Assembly (NCBI GenBank): GCA_949502025.1
Contig: CATBCG010000028.1
Coordinates: 1-22,682 of the forward strand
Direction: 5' to 3'
DNA: 22,682 bases
DNA from: MGBC131033 sp910585655
Lineage (GTDB): Bacteria; Bacillota; Clostridia; Lachnospirales; Lachnospiraceae
The position numbers were made by a program, and so were the translations under genes. Positions 16,320 to 22,682 of the stretch are shown here, piece by piece. How positions within the stretch are numbered: position 1 is the first letter of the stretch; every line of letters begins with the position of its first letter. The notes under the pieces were generated by a model. The model made no database searches, was not told where the DNA came from, and saw only the letters and a program-made list of their open reading frames with translations.

Positions 16320-16357
16320 TGCAGACTTAGTTATAAAAGAAAGAGAGGATTACCACC

Positions 16358-17413
16358 ATGATAAACGGAAATGTAGGACATGCGATTGTTGGTCTGGGCG
16401 GAATGGGTAATTTCCACCGTGAACTGGTTAAAACGATTGACGGTCTGGAGACAGTCGGCTCCTTTGATATTAAAGAGGACAGACAGCAGTTTGCCAGAGA
16501 CAACGGCTTGATTGCCTATGACAGCCTGGAAGATTTGCTCGCAGACGAGCGGATCGATATCGTACTTTGCTCGACCCCGAACGATGCTCACAAGGATATC
16601 GTTATCAAGGCGCTGCGCGCCGGGAAAAACGTGGTCTGTGAAAAGCCGGTAGCGATGAGTTCGGCAGAGTTCCAGGAAATGATTGACGTTTCCAAGGAAA
16701 CAGGCAAGGTATTTGCCGTTCACCAGAACCGTCGTTGGGATCAGGATTTTCTGACGATTAAAAAGGTATATGAAGAAAAAATGTTAGGACCGGTGTTCCG
16801 TATCGAGTCCCGTGTTCATGGTTCCAGAGGAATCCCAGGTGACTGGCGGCAGGAGCCGGAGCATGGCGGCGGTATGGTATTAGACTGGGGCGTACACATC
16901 TTAGACCAGGCGCTTTTGTGGATTCCGGAAAAAGTAAAGCGGGTATTCGCTTCCTTTACCAATGTCACCAATGAAATCGTAGAAGATGGCTTTACTGTAG
17001 AGCTGACCTTTGAAAGCGGTCTGACTTATATGGTAGAGGTTGGTACAAGCAACTTTATCAACCTGCCTCGCTGGTACATGTTAGGTCGGGAGGGAACGGC
17101 TGTGATCGAGGGCTTCCGTTCCACGGAATGTAAAGTAGTGCGCGTTACCGACTGGAGCAAGAATGACGCTGTTCCGATTCGTACCTCTGCCGGACTGACC
17201 AAGACAATGGCGCCGAGAACCAAGGATACGATCAAGGAAGAATTTGTACCACTTGTAGAAAGCGATCTGCGCGATTACTACCGCAACATCATGGCGACGA
17301 TTGCCGGGAAGGAAGAACAGATTGTCAAGAACGATGAAGTTATGCGCGTGATGAAGCTGATGGAGGCTATTTTTGAATCTGCTAAGACCCATCAGGTCGT
17401 AGAGTTTGAATAA
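16358..17413 (+). CDS. Gfo/Idh/MocA-family oxidoreductase
   Basis: An NAD(P)-dependent dehydrogenase of 351 residues, likely acting on a sugar, glycoside or cyclitol hydroxyl. The Rossmann motif GLGGMG is at 12-17. The family EKP motif (E95-K96-P97) supplies the cofactor and catalytic lysine. The C-terminal domain carries GGGMVLDWGVHILDQ with D176 and H180, the D-x3-H pair of the active site. The start follows AGAGAGGATTACC. The gene closes the LacI cassette; a strong hairpin follows at 17474. The GGGMVLDWGVHILD form is also seen in dehydrogenases that oxidise the sugar 3-hydroxyl, but the substrate is not provable here. Confidence 0.9.
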   Translation: MINGNVGHAIVGLGGMGNFHRELVKTIDGLETVGSFDIKEDRQQFARDNGLIAYDSLEDLLADERIDIVLCSTPNDAHKDIVIKALRAGKNVVCEKPVAMSSAEFQEMIDVSKETGKVFAVHQNRRWDQDFLTIKKVYEEKMLGPVFRIESRVHGSRGIPGDWRQEPEHGGGMVLDWGVHILDQALLWIPEKVKRVFASFTNVTNEIVEDGFTVELTFESGLTYMVEVGTSNFINLPRWYMLGREGTAVIEGFRSTECKVVRVTDWSKNDAVPIRTSAGLTKTMAPRTKDTIKEEFVPLVESDLRDYYRNIMATIAGKEEQIVKNDEVMRVMKLMEAIFESAKTHQVVEFE

Positions 17414-17473
17414 GAGAAGAGAGGGTTGAGAACGTCAGAAAAGGCAAAGAACTTTTCGGCTGTTCATCATACG

Positions 17474-17508
17474 AGCCGTGTGCTGCCATCAGGCAGTACA
17501 CGGCTTTG
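17474..17508 (+). terminator. Strong hairpin after the sugar cassette
   Basis: AGCCGTGTGCTGCC (17474-17487) pairs with GGCAGTACACGGCT (17492-17505), with one G-U pair and a 4-nt loop. The following sequence has only a short T-run (TTTGTG). It lies between convergent genes and could end transcripts from either side. Confidence 0.65.
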
Positions 17509-17549
17509 TGTATGGAAAATAGCTCTAGGGGAGCTGCTTTGATAATCCT

Positions 17550-19223
17550 TCAGTTCCCGATCAATACGGATTTTCCTTCAAAGGCAAAGCCATACTGGCG
17601 GATACGGTGTTTGGAAATTCCCTTTGCAGTCAAAGTGGCGGCATAGTTTTTTTCGTTGATCTGCGCTATGGCACGGCTTACGGTATCCTGCAGGTTAGCC
17701 TCTTCCGTAGGATCATGTACCTTGAATTCCAAAAGGAAGGCAAGATCGTTTGCATGGAGTGGTTCTAGCATCACATCATAGCGACCGAAGCCGCTTTCTC
17801 GGTTGGAGGTCAGCAGATAACGCCCGGACAGCTCTACCATCAGCCCCAGAACAAAGCCGTGATAAAAGCGTTCCGGCTCTGTTTTTCGGGATAGGCTTTT
17901 CCCGGTGTCAAAGAAGCTGAAGGTCTGGAGAGCGACCTCATTCATAAATATATTCATCGCTTTTATATCATCCGATAAAAGCGCAGTAAGGAAGTCATTG
18001 TAAGCATGCGTGCTGCCGAAAAACCAGTCTTCGACCATCTGCTCGAACATGATATGAACTTCCTTGTTCGTCAGAGCAAGACAGTGGTACCAGCGTCCCC
18101 GGTCAGCGTCCCACTTTAGTTCCACTACTTTTAGATAGCCACTGGCCAAAAGCTGGTTGTATACAATCTGTTCATCTAATTCTATCCAAAGTGTTTCTCC
18201 ACGTAAAAGCCGTTCAAAGTCCTTTTTTACATAGCTGTCCCCTTCGCGGATCAGCTTTCCGGCCAGGCTGTTGGAACTGGTATTTGCCCAATAGAGTCCG
18301 ACGTGTCCTATCTTTAAATAGTGGAGGATTGACCATGGATTGTAAATATCAGACTTGCTTCCAAAGGTAAATCCATCATACCAATATTTGACCTCACTCT
18401 TTTGCTCCGAAAGACCATACTCATCCAAGGCAGCAAATACCTCTTCTTCCGTAAAGCCGAAGCTATCCTGATATTCCTCAGAGGTAGTTGAGACTACTAC
18501 AAGGTTATTCAGATCTGAAAAGATAGACTCTTTACTGATCCTAGTAATCCCGGTCAAGATGGCACGGTCTAAATAAGGATTACTTTTAAAGGTTGCATGA
18601 AATAAGTTTCTGGTAAATGCCACAAGATCTTCCCAGTATCCTTTTCCATCTGATTGGCTGCCGACATAAGCTTCCTGCATCGGAGTATCATATTCGTCCA
18701 AAAGGATGATGACTTTTTTCCCATAATAACGATATAGATATTCGGACAGGAGGTTTAATGACCTGGCAGCGGCATGAGCTGGCATTTCCCTGGAAAATTC
18801 CAGGTACTCCTCTTTTTCCAGATCCATCAGACAATCACTTTCTAAGAGGAACGCATAGCTCCGGTAGAGACGTGACAGTAAGGAACAGAACTGCCTCTTG
18901 GTGTCTGCAAAGGATGTTTCCTTGATATCGGAAAAGGAGAGACTGATGACGGGATAGGTTCCTTGAAGCAGCCGGTATTTTTCTTCCTTCCAGATAGAGA
19001 AACCAGCAAAAAGATTGCCCTGCCCGGCGTAGCGGATAGAGAAAAACCTTTCTAGCATATTCATTGTTAAAGTCTTGCCAAACCTCCTTGGTCGGGTGAT
19101 CAAAGTGACACTGTCCCCATTTTCCCACCATTCTTTAATAAAATGTGTCTTGTCAATGTAGAAGTAATCGTTTGTAATGAGCTGCCCGAAATCCTGGCAG
19201 CCAATACTAACTGTCCTGTTCAT
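17550..19223 (-). CDS. AAA-ATPase-like/PD-(D/E)XK nuclease protein (DUF1703)
   Basis: A 557-residue protein with the PF09820 plus PF08011 layout. The N-terminal ATPase part has the family opening FGQLITNDYFYIDKTHFIKEW, Walker A RPRRFGKT (44-51) and Walker B VIILLDEYDTP (D176, E177). The C-terminal region carries a PD-(D/E)XK-like nuclease core: D483 (GRYDVML), E499 and K501 (LLEFKV), then an Ala-Gln-containing helix (RAIAQINEKNY). Key residues are intact, so it is probably active. The family is common and multicopy in gut bacteria; function is unknown. A longer frame opens at 19346, but 19223 is chosen because AAAAGGAGGCG precedes it and the domain begins there. It is divergent from the HTH-TPR regulator. 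Confidence 0.85.
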   Translation of the reverse strand: MNRTVSIGCQDFGQLITNDYFYIDKTHFIKEWWENGDSVTLITRPRRFGKTLTMNMLERFFSIRYAGQGNLFAGFSIWKEEKYRLLQGTYPVISLSFSDIKETSFADTKRQFCSLLSRLYRSYAFLLESDCLMDLEKEEYLEFSREMPAHAAARSLNLLSEYLYRYYGKKVIILLDEYDTPMQEAYVGSQSDGKGYWEDLVAFTRNLFHATFKSNPYLDRAILTGITRISKESIFSDLNNLVVVSTTSEEYQDSFGFTEEEVFAALDEYGLSEQKSEVKYWYDGFTFGSKSDIYNPWSILHYLKIGHVGLYWANTSSNSLAGKLIREGDSYVKKDFERLLRGETLWIELDEQIVYNQLLASGYLKVVELKWDADRGRWYHCLALTNKEVHIMFEQMVEDWFFGSTHAYNDFLTALLSDDIKAMNIFMNEVALQTFSFFDTGKSLSRKTEPERFYHGFVLGLMVELSGRYLLTSNRESGFGRYDVMLEPLHANDLAFLLEFKVHDPTEEANLQDTVSRAIAQINEKNYAATLTAKGISKHRIRQYGFAFEGKSVLIGN

Positions 19224-19250
19224 TCGTTTCGCCTCCTTTTCTATAGTTTC

Positions 19251-19279
19251 ATTATACAGGCAAGTGAGGAAATAGGCAA
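19251..19279 (-). promoter_or_regulatory. Promoter of the AAA-ATPase-like gene
   Basis: On the minus strand TTGCCT (19274-19279), 17 bp, and a perfect TATAAT (19251-19256). It is 28 nt from the start codon. Confidence 0.75.
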
Positions 19280-19309
19280 TAAAAACATCGAGGGATTGGA
19301 AATTTTCGG

Positions 19310-19338
19310 TTGCAGAGATTCTGTTTCTTTTGTAAAAT
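19310..19338 (+). promoter_or_regulatory. Promoter of the HTH-TPR regulator
   Basis: TTGCAG (19310-19315), 17 bp, TAAAAT (19333-19338). It is back-to-back with the promoter at 19251-19279; the two -35 boxes are 30 bp apart, so one bound protein could affect both. Confidence 0.65.
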
Positions 19339-19384
19339 AAAGACAAGCCTGAAATATGACCAGAAAAAACGGAGGGATAACGCT

Positions 19385-21337
19385 ATGAAATATCATATCG
19401 GAAAGTTGATCGATGGAATTTGTCAGGAAAGGAGTCTGGATCGGGAAAAAATATATGGGGGATTGTGTGATAAAAGGACATTTCAGAAAATAGAACAAGG
19501 AATGCTGGATCCGGGGAAATGGCTGGCGGATACTCTGATGGAACGAATGGGGGTATCTCCGAACAAATTTGGTTATTTGCTGACAAAGGAAGAAGAAGAG
19601 GAATATGAGCAAAGTCTTTTTCTTGTTCTTTTTTTGCAGCAGGAAAAGAGAGAAGAGTTGAAGCGGCTGCTAAAGAATGTAGAAGGCGAGGTTTTTGAGA
19701 AGAAAGAAAAGTCTTACAGGAAAAACTGCAAAAAACAGTTTCAGGCTTATATTTTTCTGGCAAGTCAAGCATGCTTTCCGGGATTTTATCTCTGGCAGGA
19801 GGAAGAGCAAGATCAGGGAGAACAACAGGGTGCAGCAGAATACCGGGGGATAGAGGGAATTGTAAAAGCTCTTCGTATAACGCTTCCGGATTTTGGGAAG
19901 AAAAGGCTTCGTGAGTTTTGGTTTGGAAAAACGGAATGGGCGTTGGTGGTATTGTTGGCGGATCGGCTTTATCAGAAGAAAAGGAGAAAGAAAAGGGGAT
20001 ATTTTTTGTATCAGCAGATTTTATGGCAGATGCCAAAGCAGCAGACAGATAAAGAATTGCTGAGAATCTGTTATCCTTATGTCATAGCCTTGTTTCTTTT
20101 TCGCCTGGAAAAAAATAGGGATAGTTCGGAGAGCTGGCTGGTCAGAAAGGGACTGGATTTTTTAGGAGAGGAGGGAAAGCTGTATGGAATAGAGGCAATG
20201 CTGCGGTATGGGATATTCTGTATGGAACAAAACCGAAAAAAGGACAGGATGGAGGAGCGGACAGAAGAGGATCAGGAGCTTGGCTGGCAAAGGCAGGCGT
20301 TAGATACAGTCGAGAGCGCTCGAAGAAATTACGGAAAACAGGAGTATGGAGCTGCTTTTTATTATGCAAAGCTGGCAGAAGTTTCCATTCGCGGGCAGAA
20401 GCAAGGGGAGGCGATCCGTCATGTACGGCATAGCCTTGGAAAAACACAGGCGGAGGTCTCAAAGGATATTGACCATAAAATGTTGTCGAAATTTGAGACG
20501 GGGAAAAAAGAGCCAAGCCTGTTTACCCTGCAACGGGTAGGGGAGGCTTTGGGATGGAAGGAACGGCGTTATTTTCCGTTTATCTGCTCGGATGATTTCC
20601 GCTTGCATGAATACAGGAGACAGGTAGCAGCATTAATCGTGGACAGAAAGTGGGAAGAGGCAGATTTTGAACTACTGCAGCTTGAGATGGAATTAGACAG
20701 GAAGGAAGCGTTAAACCAACAAACTCTGCTTCGGTTAAGGACGGTAATCGACGCAGGAAGGGGCAGGATTTCTGGGGAAGAGAAGCTAAGAAGGCTGGAG
20801 CAGGCGTTAGCCTTGACGGTGCCACCGGAGGCAAAGCTGGCGGAGTGGCCATTGGATCAGGGAGAGCTTGTCCTGCTGAATAACATAGCAAATACAAAGG
20901 AAGCAATGGGGGATTTAGCAGGGGCTACTGCGCTGCTGGAGGCAGGGAAGCATTCCTGCGAGAGCCGTCAGAATGGAATTGCCTGGAATCAGGATGCGTA
21001 TTTGCTGATACTTTATAATTTGTCTCGGTATATAGGGCAGATGGGGCAGTATCAGGAAGCGTTGGAACTGATAGAAACGGGGCTTCAGGTTTCCTATCAG
21101 GCTGGGAACGGAATCTATTTAGGGCGTTTTTTGTATAAGAAGGCTTGGAATTTGGAAGAGCAGTGTAAGGAAAAAGGCGACTGGAATGAGAATAAGAAAG
21201 AAGCCTGCCTAAAACTGCATCGACAGGCTTTTTCTCTGGCATATGTACTTAAACAGAAAAAACGTATGGAGATAATAAAAAAACATTGCCAGGAAACATA
21301 TGGAATAGATATAAGAAGGGAATATAAAGCAGATTAG
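19385..21337 (+). CDS. Double-HTH, TPR-repeat regulator (RRNPP-like)
   Basis: A 650-residue cytoplasmic protein. Residues about 3-62 resemble the N-terminal helix-turn-helix of Rgg/PlcR-type regulators (IGKLIDGICQERSLD, DKRTFQKIEQGMLDP, MERMGVSPNKFGYLL). Residues about 65-335 are charged and helical. A second, clearer Cro/C1-type helix-turn-helix lies at about 342-400 (IRHVRHSLGKTQAEVSKDID, LSKFETGKKEPSLFTLQRV). The rest is TPR-like helical pairs (LLNNIANTKEAMGDLAGATALLEAG; LYNLSRYIGQMGQYQEALELIETGL). RRNPP sensors have one HTH and a peptide-binding TPR domain; the doubling here is unusual. The frame opens at 19310, but the start at 19385 is chosen for GGAGG 9 nt upstream. The stop overlaps by 4 bp a convergent exported-peptide gene, the likely cognate signal. 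Peptide sensing is inference. Confidence 0.75.
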   Translation: MKYHIGKLIDGICQERSLDREKIYGGLCDKRTFQKIEQGMLDPGKWLADTLMERMGVSPNKFGYLLTKEEEEEYEQSLFLVLFLQQEKREELKRLLKNVEGEVFEKKEKSYRKNCKKQFQAYIFLASQACFPGFYLWQEEEQDQGEQQGAAEYRGIEGIVKALRITLPDFGKKRLREFWFGKTEWALVVLLADRLYQKKRRKKRGYFLYQQILWQMPKQQTDKELLRICYPYVIALFLFRLEKNRDSSESWLVRKGLDFLGEEGKLYGIEAMLRYGIFCMEQNRKKDRMEERTEEDQELGWQRQALDTVESARRNYGKQEYGAAFYYAKLAEVSIRGQKQGEAIRHVRHSLGKTQAEVSKDIDHKMLSKFETGKKEPSLFTLQRVGEALGWKERRYFPFICSDDFRLHEYRRQVAALIVDRKWEEADFELLQLEMELDRKEALNQQTLLRLRTVIDAGRGRISGEEKLRRLEQALALTVPPEAKLAEWPLDQGELVLLNNIANTKEAMGDLAGATALLEAGKHSCESRQNGIAWNQDAYLLILYNLSRYIGQMGQYQEALELIETGLQVSYQAGNGIYLGRFLYKKAWNLEEQCKEKGDWNENKKEACLKLHRQAFSLAYVLKQKKRMEIIKKHCQETYGIDIRREYKAD

Positions 21338-21507
21338 TTGATTTCGTCAACCGGTTCTTCGTCGTCTTGCGGCTGAATTGGCGGCTCTTCGGTTACAGGT
21401 GGAACATCCGGTACCGGAGGCGGCTGCGGCGGCAGGAAGCCAGGAAACAGGAATAGGAAGCAAAGGCAGGAAACTGCCAAACGGGAAAGTAGCTTTTGGT
21501 TTTTCAT
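21334..21507 (-). CDS. Exported proline-rich small peptide (candidate pheromone)
   Basis: A 57-codon gene too short for common gene callers. It starts at ATG 21507 with AAGGGGGA 7 nt upstream. The N-terminus is basic (MKNQKLLSR), then a hydrophobic core (LAVSCLCFLFLFPGFL), a Sec-type signal or anchor. The remainder is rich in proline and acid residues (PPQPPPVPDVPP, then EEPPIQPQDDEEPVDE). No AxA cleavage site is obvious, and C14 sits too early for a good lipobox. Its stop overlaps the regulator stop by 4 bp in TTAG, tail to tail, as in some Rgg-SHP pairs. The codon pattern and ribosome binding site support a real gene. A regulator-sensed signal is the favoured reading; a small secreted or membrane-tethered protein of another role is the alternative. 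Confidence 0.65.
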   Translation of the reverse strand: MKNQKLLSRLAVSCLCFLFLFPGFLPPQPPPVPDVPPVTEEPPIQPQDDEEPVDEIN

Positions 21508-21811
21508 GATGAAATCCCCCTTAAAGTAGTATTTTGTAGAACATATAATACTAGTTTACCAGAAAAAAGGGGTTGTGTAAATCGTCTAATTTGGGTGTTT
21601 CAAGTACCGGAATTAGACGATTGACGAAATAGGTAGAAAATGGTAACGTTTTAGTAAAGCAGTGGTTTCCAGTACCTGACAGGGCAGAAAAAGGGGACAG
21701 AAATGAGGATGAGGGGGTGGGAGTACTGCTATTATGCTTTTGGGCGGGAAGGAGGATAAAAGAGGACTACTTTTTCAGAGAAAAAAATACAAAAATAAGG
21801 AGGAAATATTG
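21508..21811. other. Intergenic region between peptide and protease genes
   Basis: This 304-bp stretch separates two divergent genes. It holds the 12-bp inverted repeat at 21580-21622. On the plus strand TTGACG (21621-21626) is followed 17 bp later by TAACGT, a weak -10. The minus strand has TATTAT (21547-21552) without a good -35, so the peptide promoter may need an activator. From about 21770 the sequence turns AT-rich. No terminator or RNA gene was recognised. Confidence 0.5.
21580..21622. promoter_or_regulatory. Perfect 12-bp inverted repeat, operator candidate
   Basis: AATCGTCTAATT (21580-21591) and AATTAGACGATT (21611-21622) are exact reverse complements separated by 19 bp, so arm centres are 31 bp (about three helical turns) apart. 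The right arm touches TTGACG, a candidate -35 box for the protease side; the left arm ends 73 bp from the peptide start. There is no T-run, which argues against a terminator. It may be bound by the adjacent double-HTH regulator. Confidence 0.55.
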
Positions 21812-22399
21812 ATGAGTTATCAAAAAAGAGTATATGAAAAGATGACAATTATTTTAGTGATGACTTTATTTTTTGCATTGCCATTAAAAGTTATGGCAGA
21901 TTCTGATGATTTTTGCTCTGGGACATGGAGTGATCCAACATCATTAACAACTCAGTGGTTTGAATCAATAACAGATTATTATTCTGCAACAAATGTTGGA
22001 TTTTGGTGGAACTCTTATAGTTTAAATGTAAAAATAGATACTCAAACTATAATATCTCCAAGTGATCGTAAAGCAAATATTCGTATAAATGGATCACCAG
22101 AGTTAGCAGTATGGGGTTCTACACAAAATTATATCAGTATATTAGGAGTTGCGGTGCCATCGTGGTCTGGAACATGGTCATATTCAGTTATTGATATTAA
22201 TACTGGAGATTTAATGGATGAATCAATATATCTTCAAAAGAAGGTTATAGCACATGAAATTGGACATGCTTTAGGCTTAGATCATCCTGAACCAGAAAGT
22301 AGCCATAAAGATATCATGGCTATTATGAAACAAGGGGATAATGGATATTATACCATACAAAAACACGATGGTGATAATTTGAAAGAAAAATATAAATAG
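21812..22399 (+). CDS. Secreted matrixin-type (M10-like) zinc metalloprotease
   Basis: A 195-residue secreted protease. Residues 1-29 are a signal peptide: basic start (MSYQKRVYEK), hydrophobic core (TIILVMTLFFALPL), and a likely cut after VMA. The mature part carries the metzincin zinc motif H148-E-I-G-H152-x5-H158 (HEIGHALGLDH), with E149 as the catalytic base, and a downstream DIMAIM stretch (M169/M172) fitting the Met-turn. There is no propeptide with a cysteine switch. The substrate is unknown. An upstream frame opens at 21734, but 21812 follows AAGGAGG and begins with the signal peptide. The gene is much more AT-rich than the rest of the window, suggesting transfer. It stands 20 bp before the final partial gene. 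Confidence 0.85.
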   Translation: MSYQKRVYEKMTIILVMTLFFALPLKVMADSDDFCSGTWSDPTSLTTQWFESITDYYSATNVGFWWNSYSLNVKIDTQTIISPSDRKANIRINGSPELAVWGSTQNYISILGVAVPSWSGTWSYSVIDINTGDLMDESIYLQKKVIAHEIGHALGLDHPEPESSHKDIMAIMKQGDNGYYTIQKHDGDNLKEKYK

Positions 22400-22418
22400 A
22401 AGATGGAGGTAGATGGTA

Positions 22419-22682
22419 ATGAAAAAAATCATGAAAAGAATAGGGATAGGTATCATATTGTGTATCATTTGTTTTTGTGCATATGGTTGGTTCCGAGAGA
22501 TCAATCCGATAGTGATGAAAGCGCATGCAGATTTAGATGTTCCAGAGAACTTGGAGGATTTAGAGGGAAAAACAGATTTAATTGTAACAGTAAAAATTAC
22601 AAAAGAGAAAAAAGAATATGTAAACTTAGATACAGATGGGATTCCGTTACATGGGCATACTTTAACAAAGGTAGAGGTTGTA
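22419..22682 (+). CDS. Membrane-anchored protein, 3' end outside the window
   Basis: The first 88 codons of a gene cut by the window edge. The product starts MKKIMKRIGIGI, with one hydrophobic segment (about 8-25, IGIGIILCIICFCAYGWF) that acts as a signal or anchor, then a polar extracytoplasmic part with LDVPENLEDLEGKTDLIV and VTVKITKEKKEYVNLD. I do not recognise the family; the charged VTVKITKEKKEY stretch could be a beta strand of an extracellular domain. It follows the protease by 19 nt with GGAGG 9 nt before the ATG, so the two are probably cotranscribed. Composition is AT-rich like the protease. Confidence 0.7.
   Translation, partial: MKKIMKRIGIGIILCIICFCAYGWFREINPIVMKAHADLDVPENLEDLEGKTDLIVTVKITKEKKEYVNLDTDGIPLHGHTLTKVEVV

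Noticed and set aside
17521..17535. AGCTC/GAGCT hairpin as a second terminator for the minus-strand AAA-like gene.
   Set aside because: Short stem and no clear U-run in the right orientation; the larger hairpin at 17474 is the better candidate.
20142..20516. Proline-rich 124-residue open frame on the minus strand inside the regulator gene.
   Set aside because: It is antisense to a well-supported coding region, has no ribosome binding site, and its composition follows from the sense codons.
21455..21507. Lipoprotein reading of the small peptide (cysteine at position 14).
   Set aside because: The residues before C14 (AVS) are a weak lipobox and most of the hydrophobic core lies after the cysteine, opposite to a lipoprotein signal.

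Overview
The window looks like the chromosome of a Gram-positive, low-to-mid GC Clostridia member, most likely a Lachnospiraceae gut anaerobe. This is inferred from the rpsF-ssb-rpsR and gdpP-rplI-dnaB gene order, strong AGGAGG ribosome binding sites, sigma-A promoters with 17-bp spacers and frequent TGN extended -10 elements, a cysteine-bearing zinc-type S18, a DUF2339 membrane protein, an ECF S component and an AAA-ATPase-like/DUF1703 protein. No rRNA, tRNA or CRISPR array was seen.

Layout. (1) 1-1025: the right end of an IS200/IS605-type (TnpB) element abuts an aldo/keto reductase that has lost its N-terminus, so the gene looks truncated by the insertion. (2) 1061-2410: translation and replication operon rpsF-ssb-rpsR with its own promoter, a candidate S6:S18-binding leader and a strong terminator. 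(3) 2451-3863: a COG2509-type FAD dehydrogenase with a CxxCxxC cluster. (4) 3883-9053: promoter, then gdpP (c-di-AMP phosphodiesterase), rplI, dnaB and an M20 metallopeptidase in tight succession. (5) 9045-12984: on the minus strand a DUF2339 polytopic membrane protein and an ECF S component; divergent from them is a pyridoxal/pyridoxamine kinase, which suggests vitamin B6 uptake and salvage. (6) 13047-17508: a MerR-type DNA-binding protein with a C-terminal coiled coil, then a LacI-regulated sugar cassette (LacI repressor, TIM-barrel isomerase/epimerase, Gfo/Idh/MocA dehydrogenase) with a candidate self-operator.

(7) 17550-22682 is the accessory part and the most interesting. An AAA-ATPase-like/PD-(D/E)XK protein (minus) is divergent from a 650-residue regulator with two helix-turn-helix modules and TPR-like repeats. 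Overlapping the end of the regulator by 4 bp, convergent, is a 57-codon gene for an exported, proline- and acid-rich peptide. Beyond a 304-bp intergenic region with a perfect 12-bp inverted repeat lies an AT-rich pair: a secreted matrixin-type metalloprotease and a membrane-anchored protein running off the window.

The regulator, the exported peptide, the operator-like repeat and the secreted protease together resemble RRNPP-type peptide signalling (as in NprR-NprX-NprA or Rgg-SHP). They may be a peptide-sensing system not described before; the functional link is inference.
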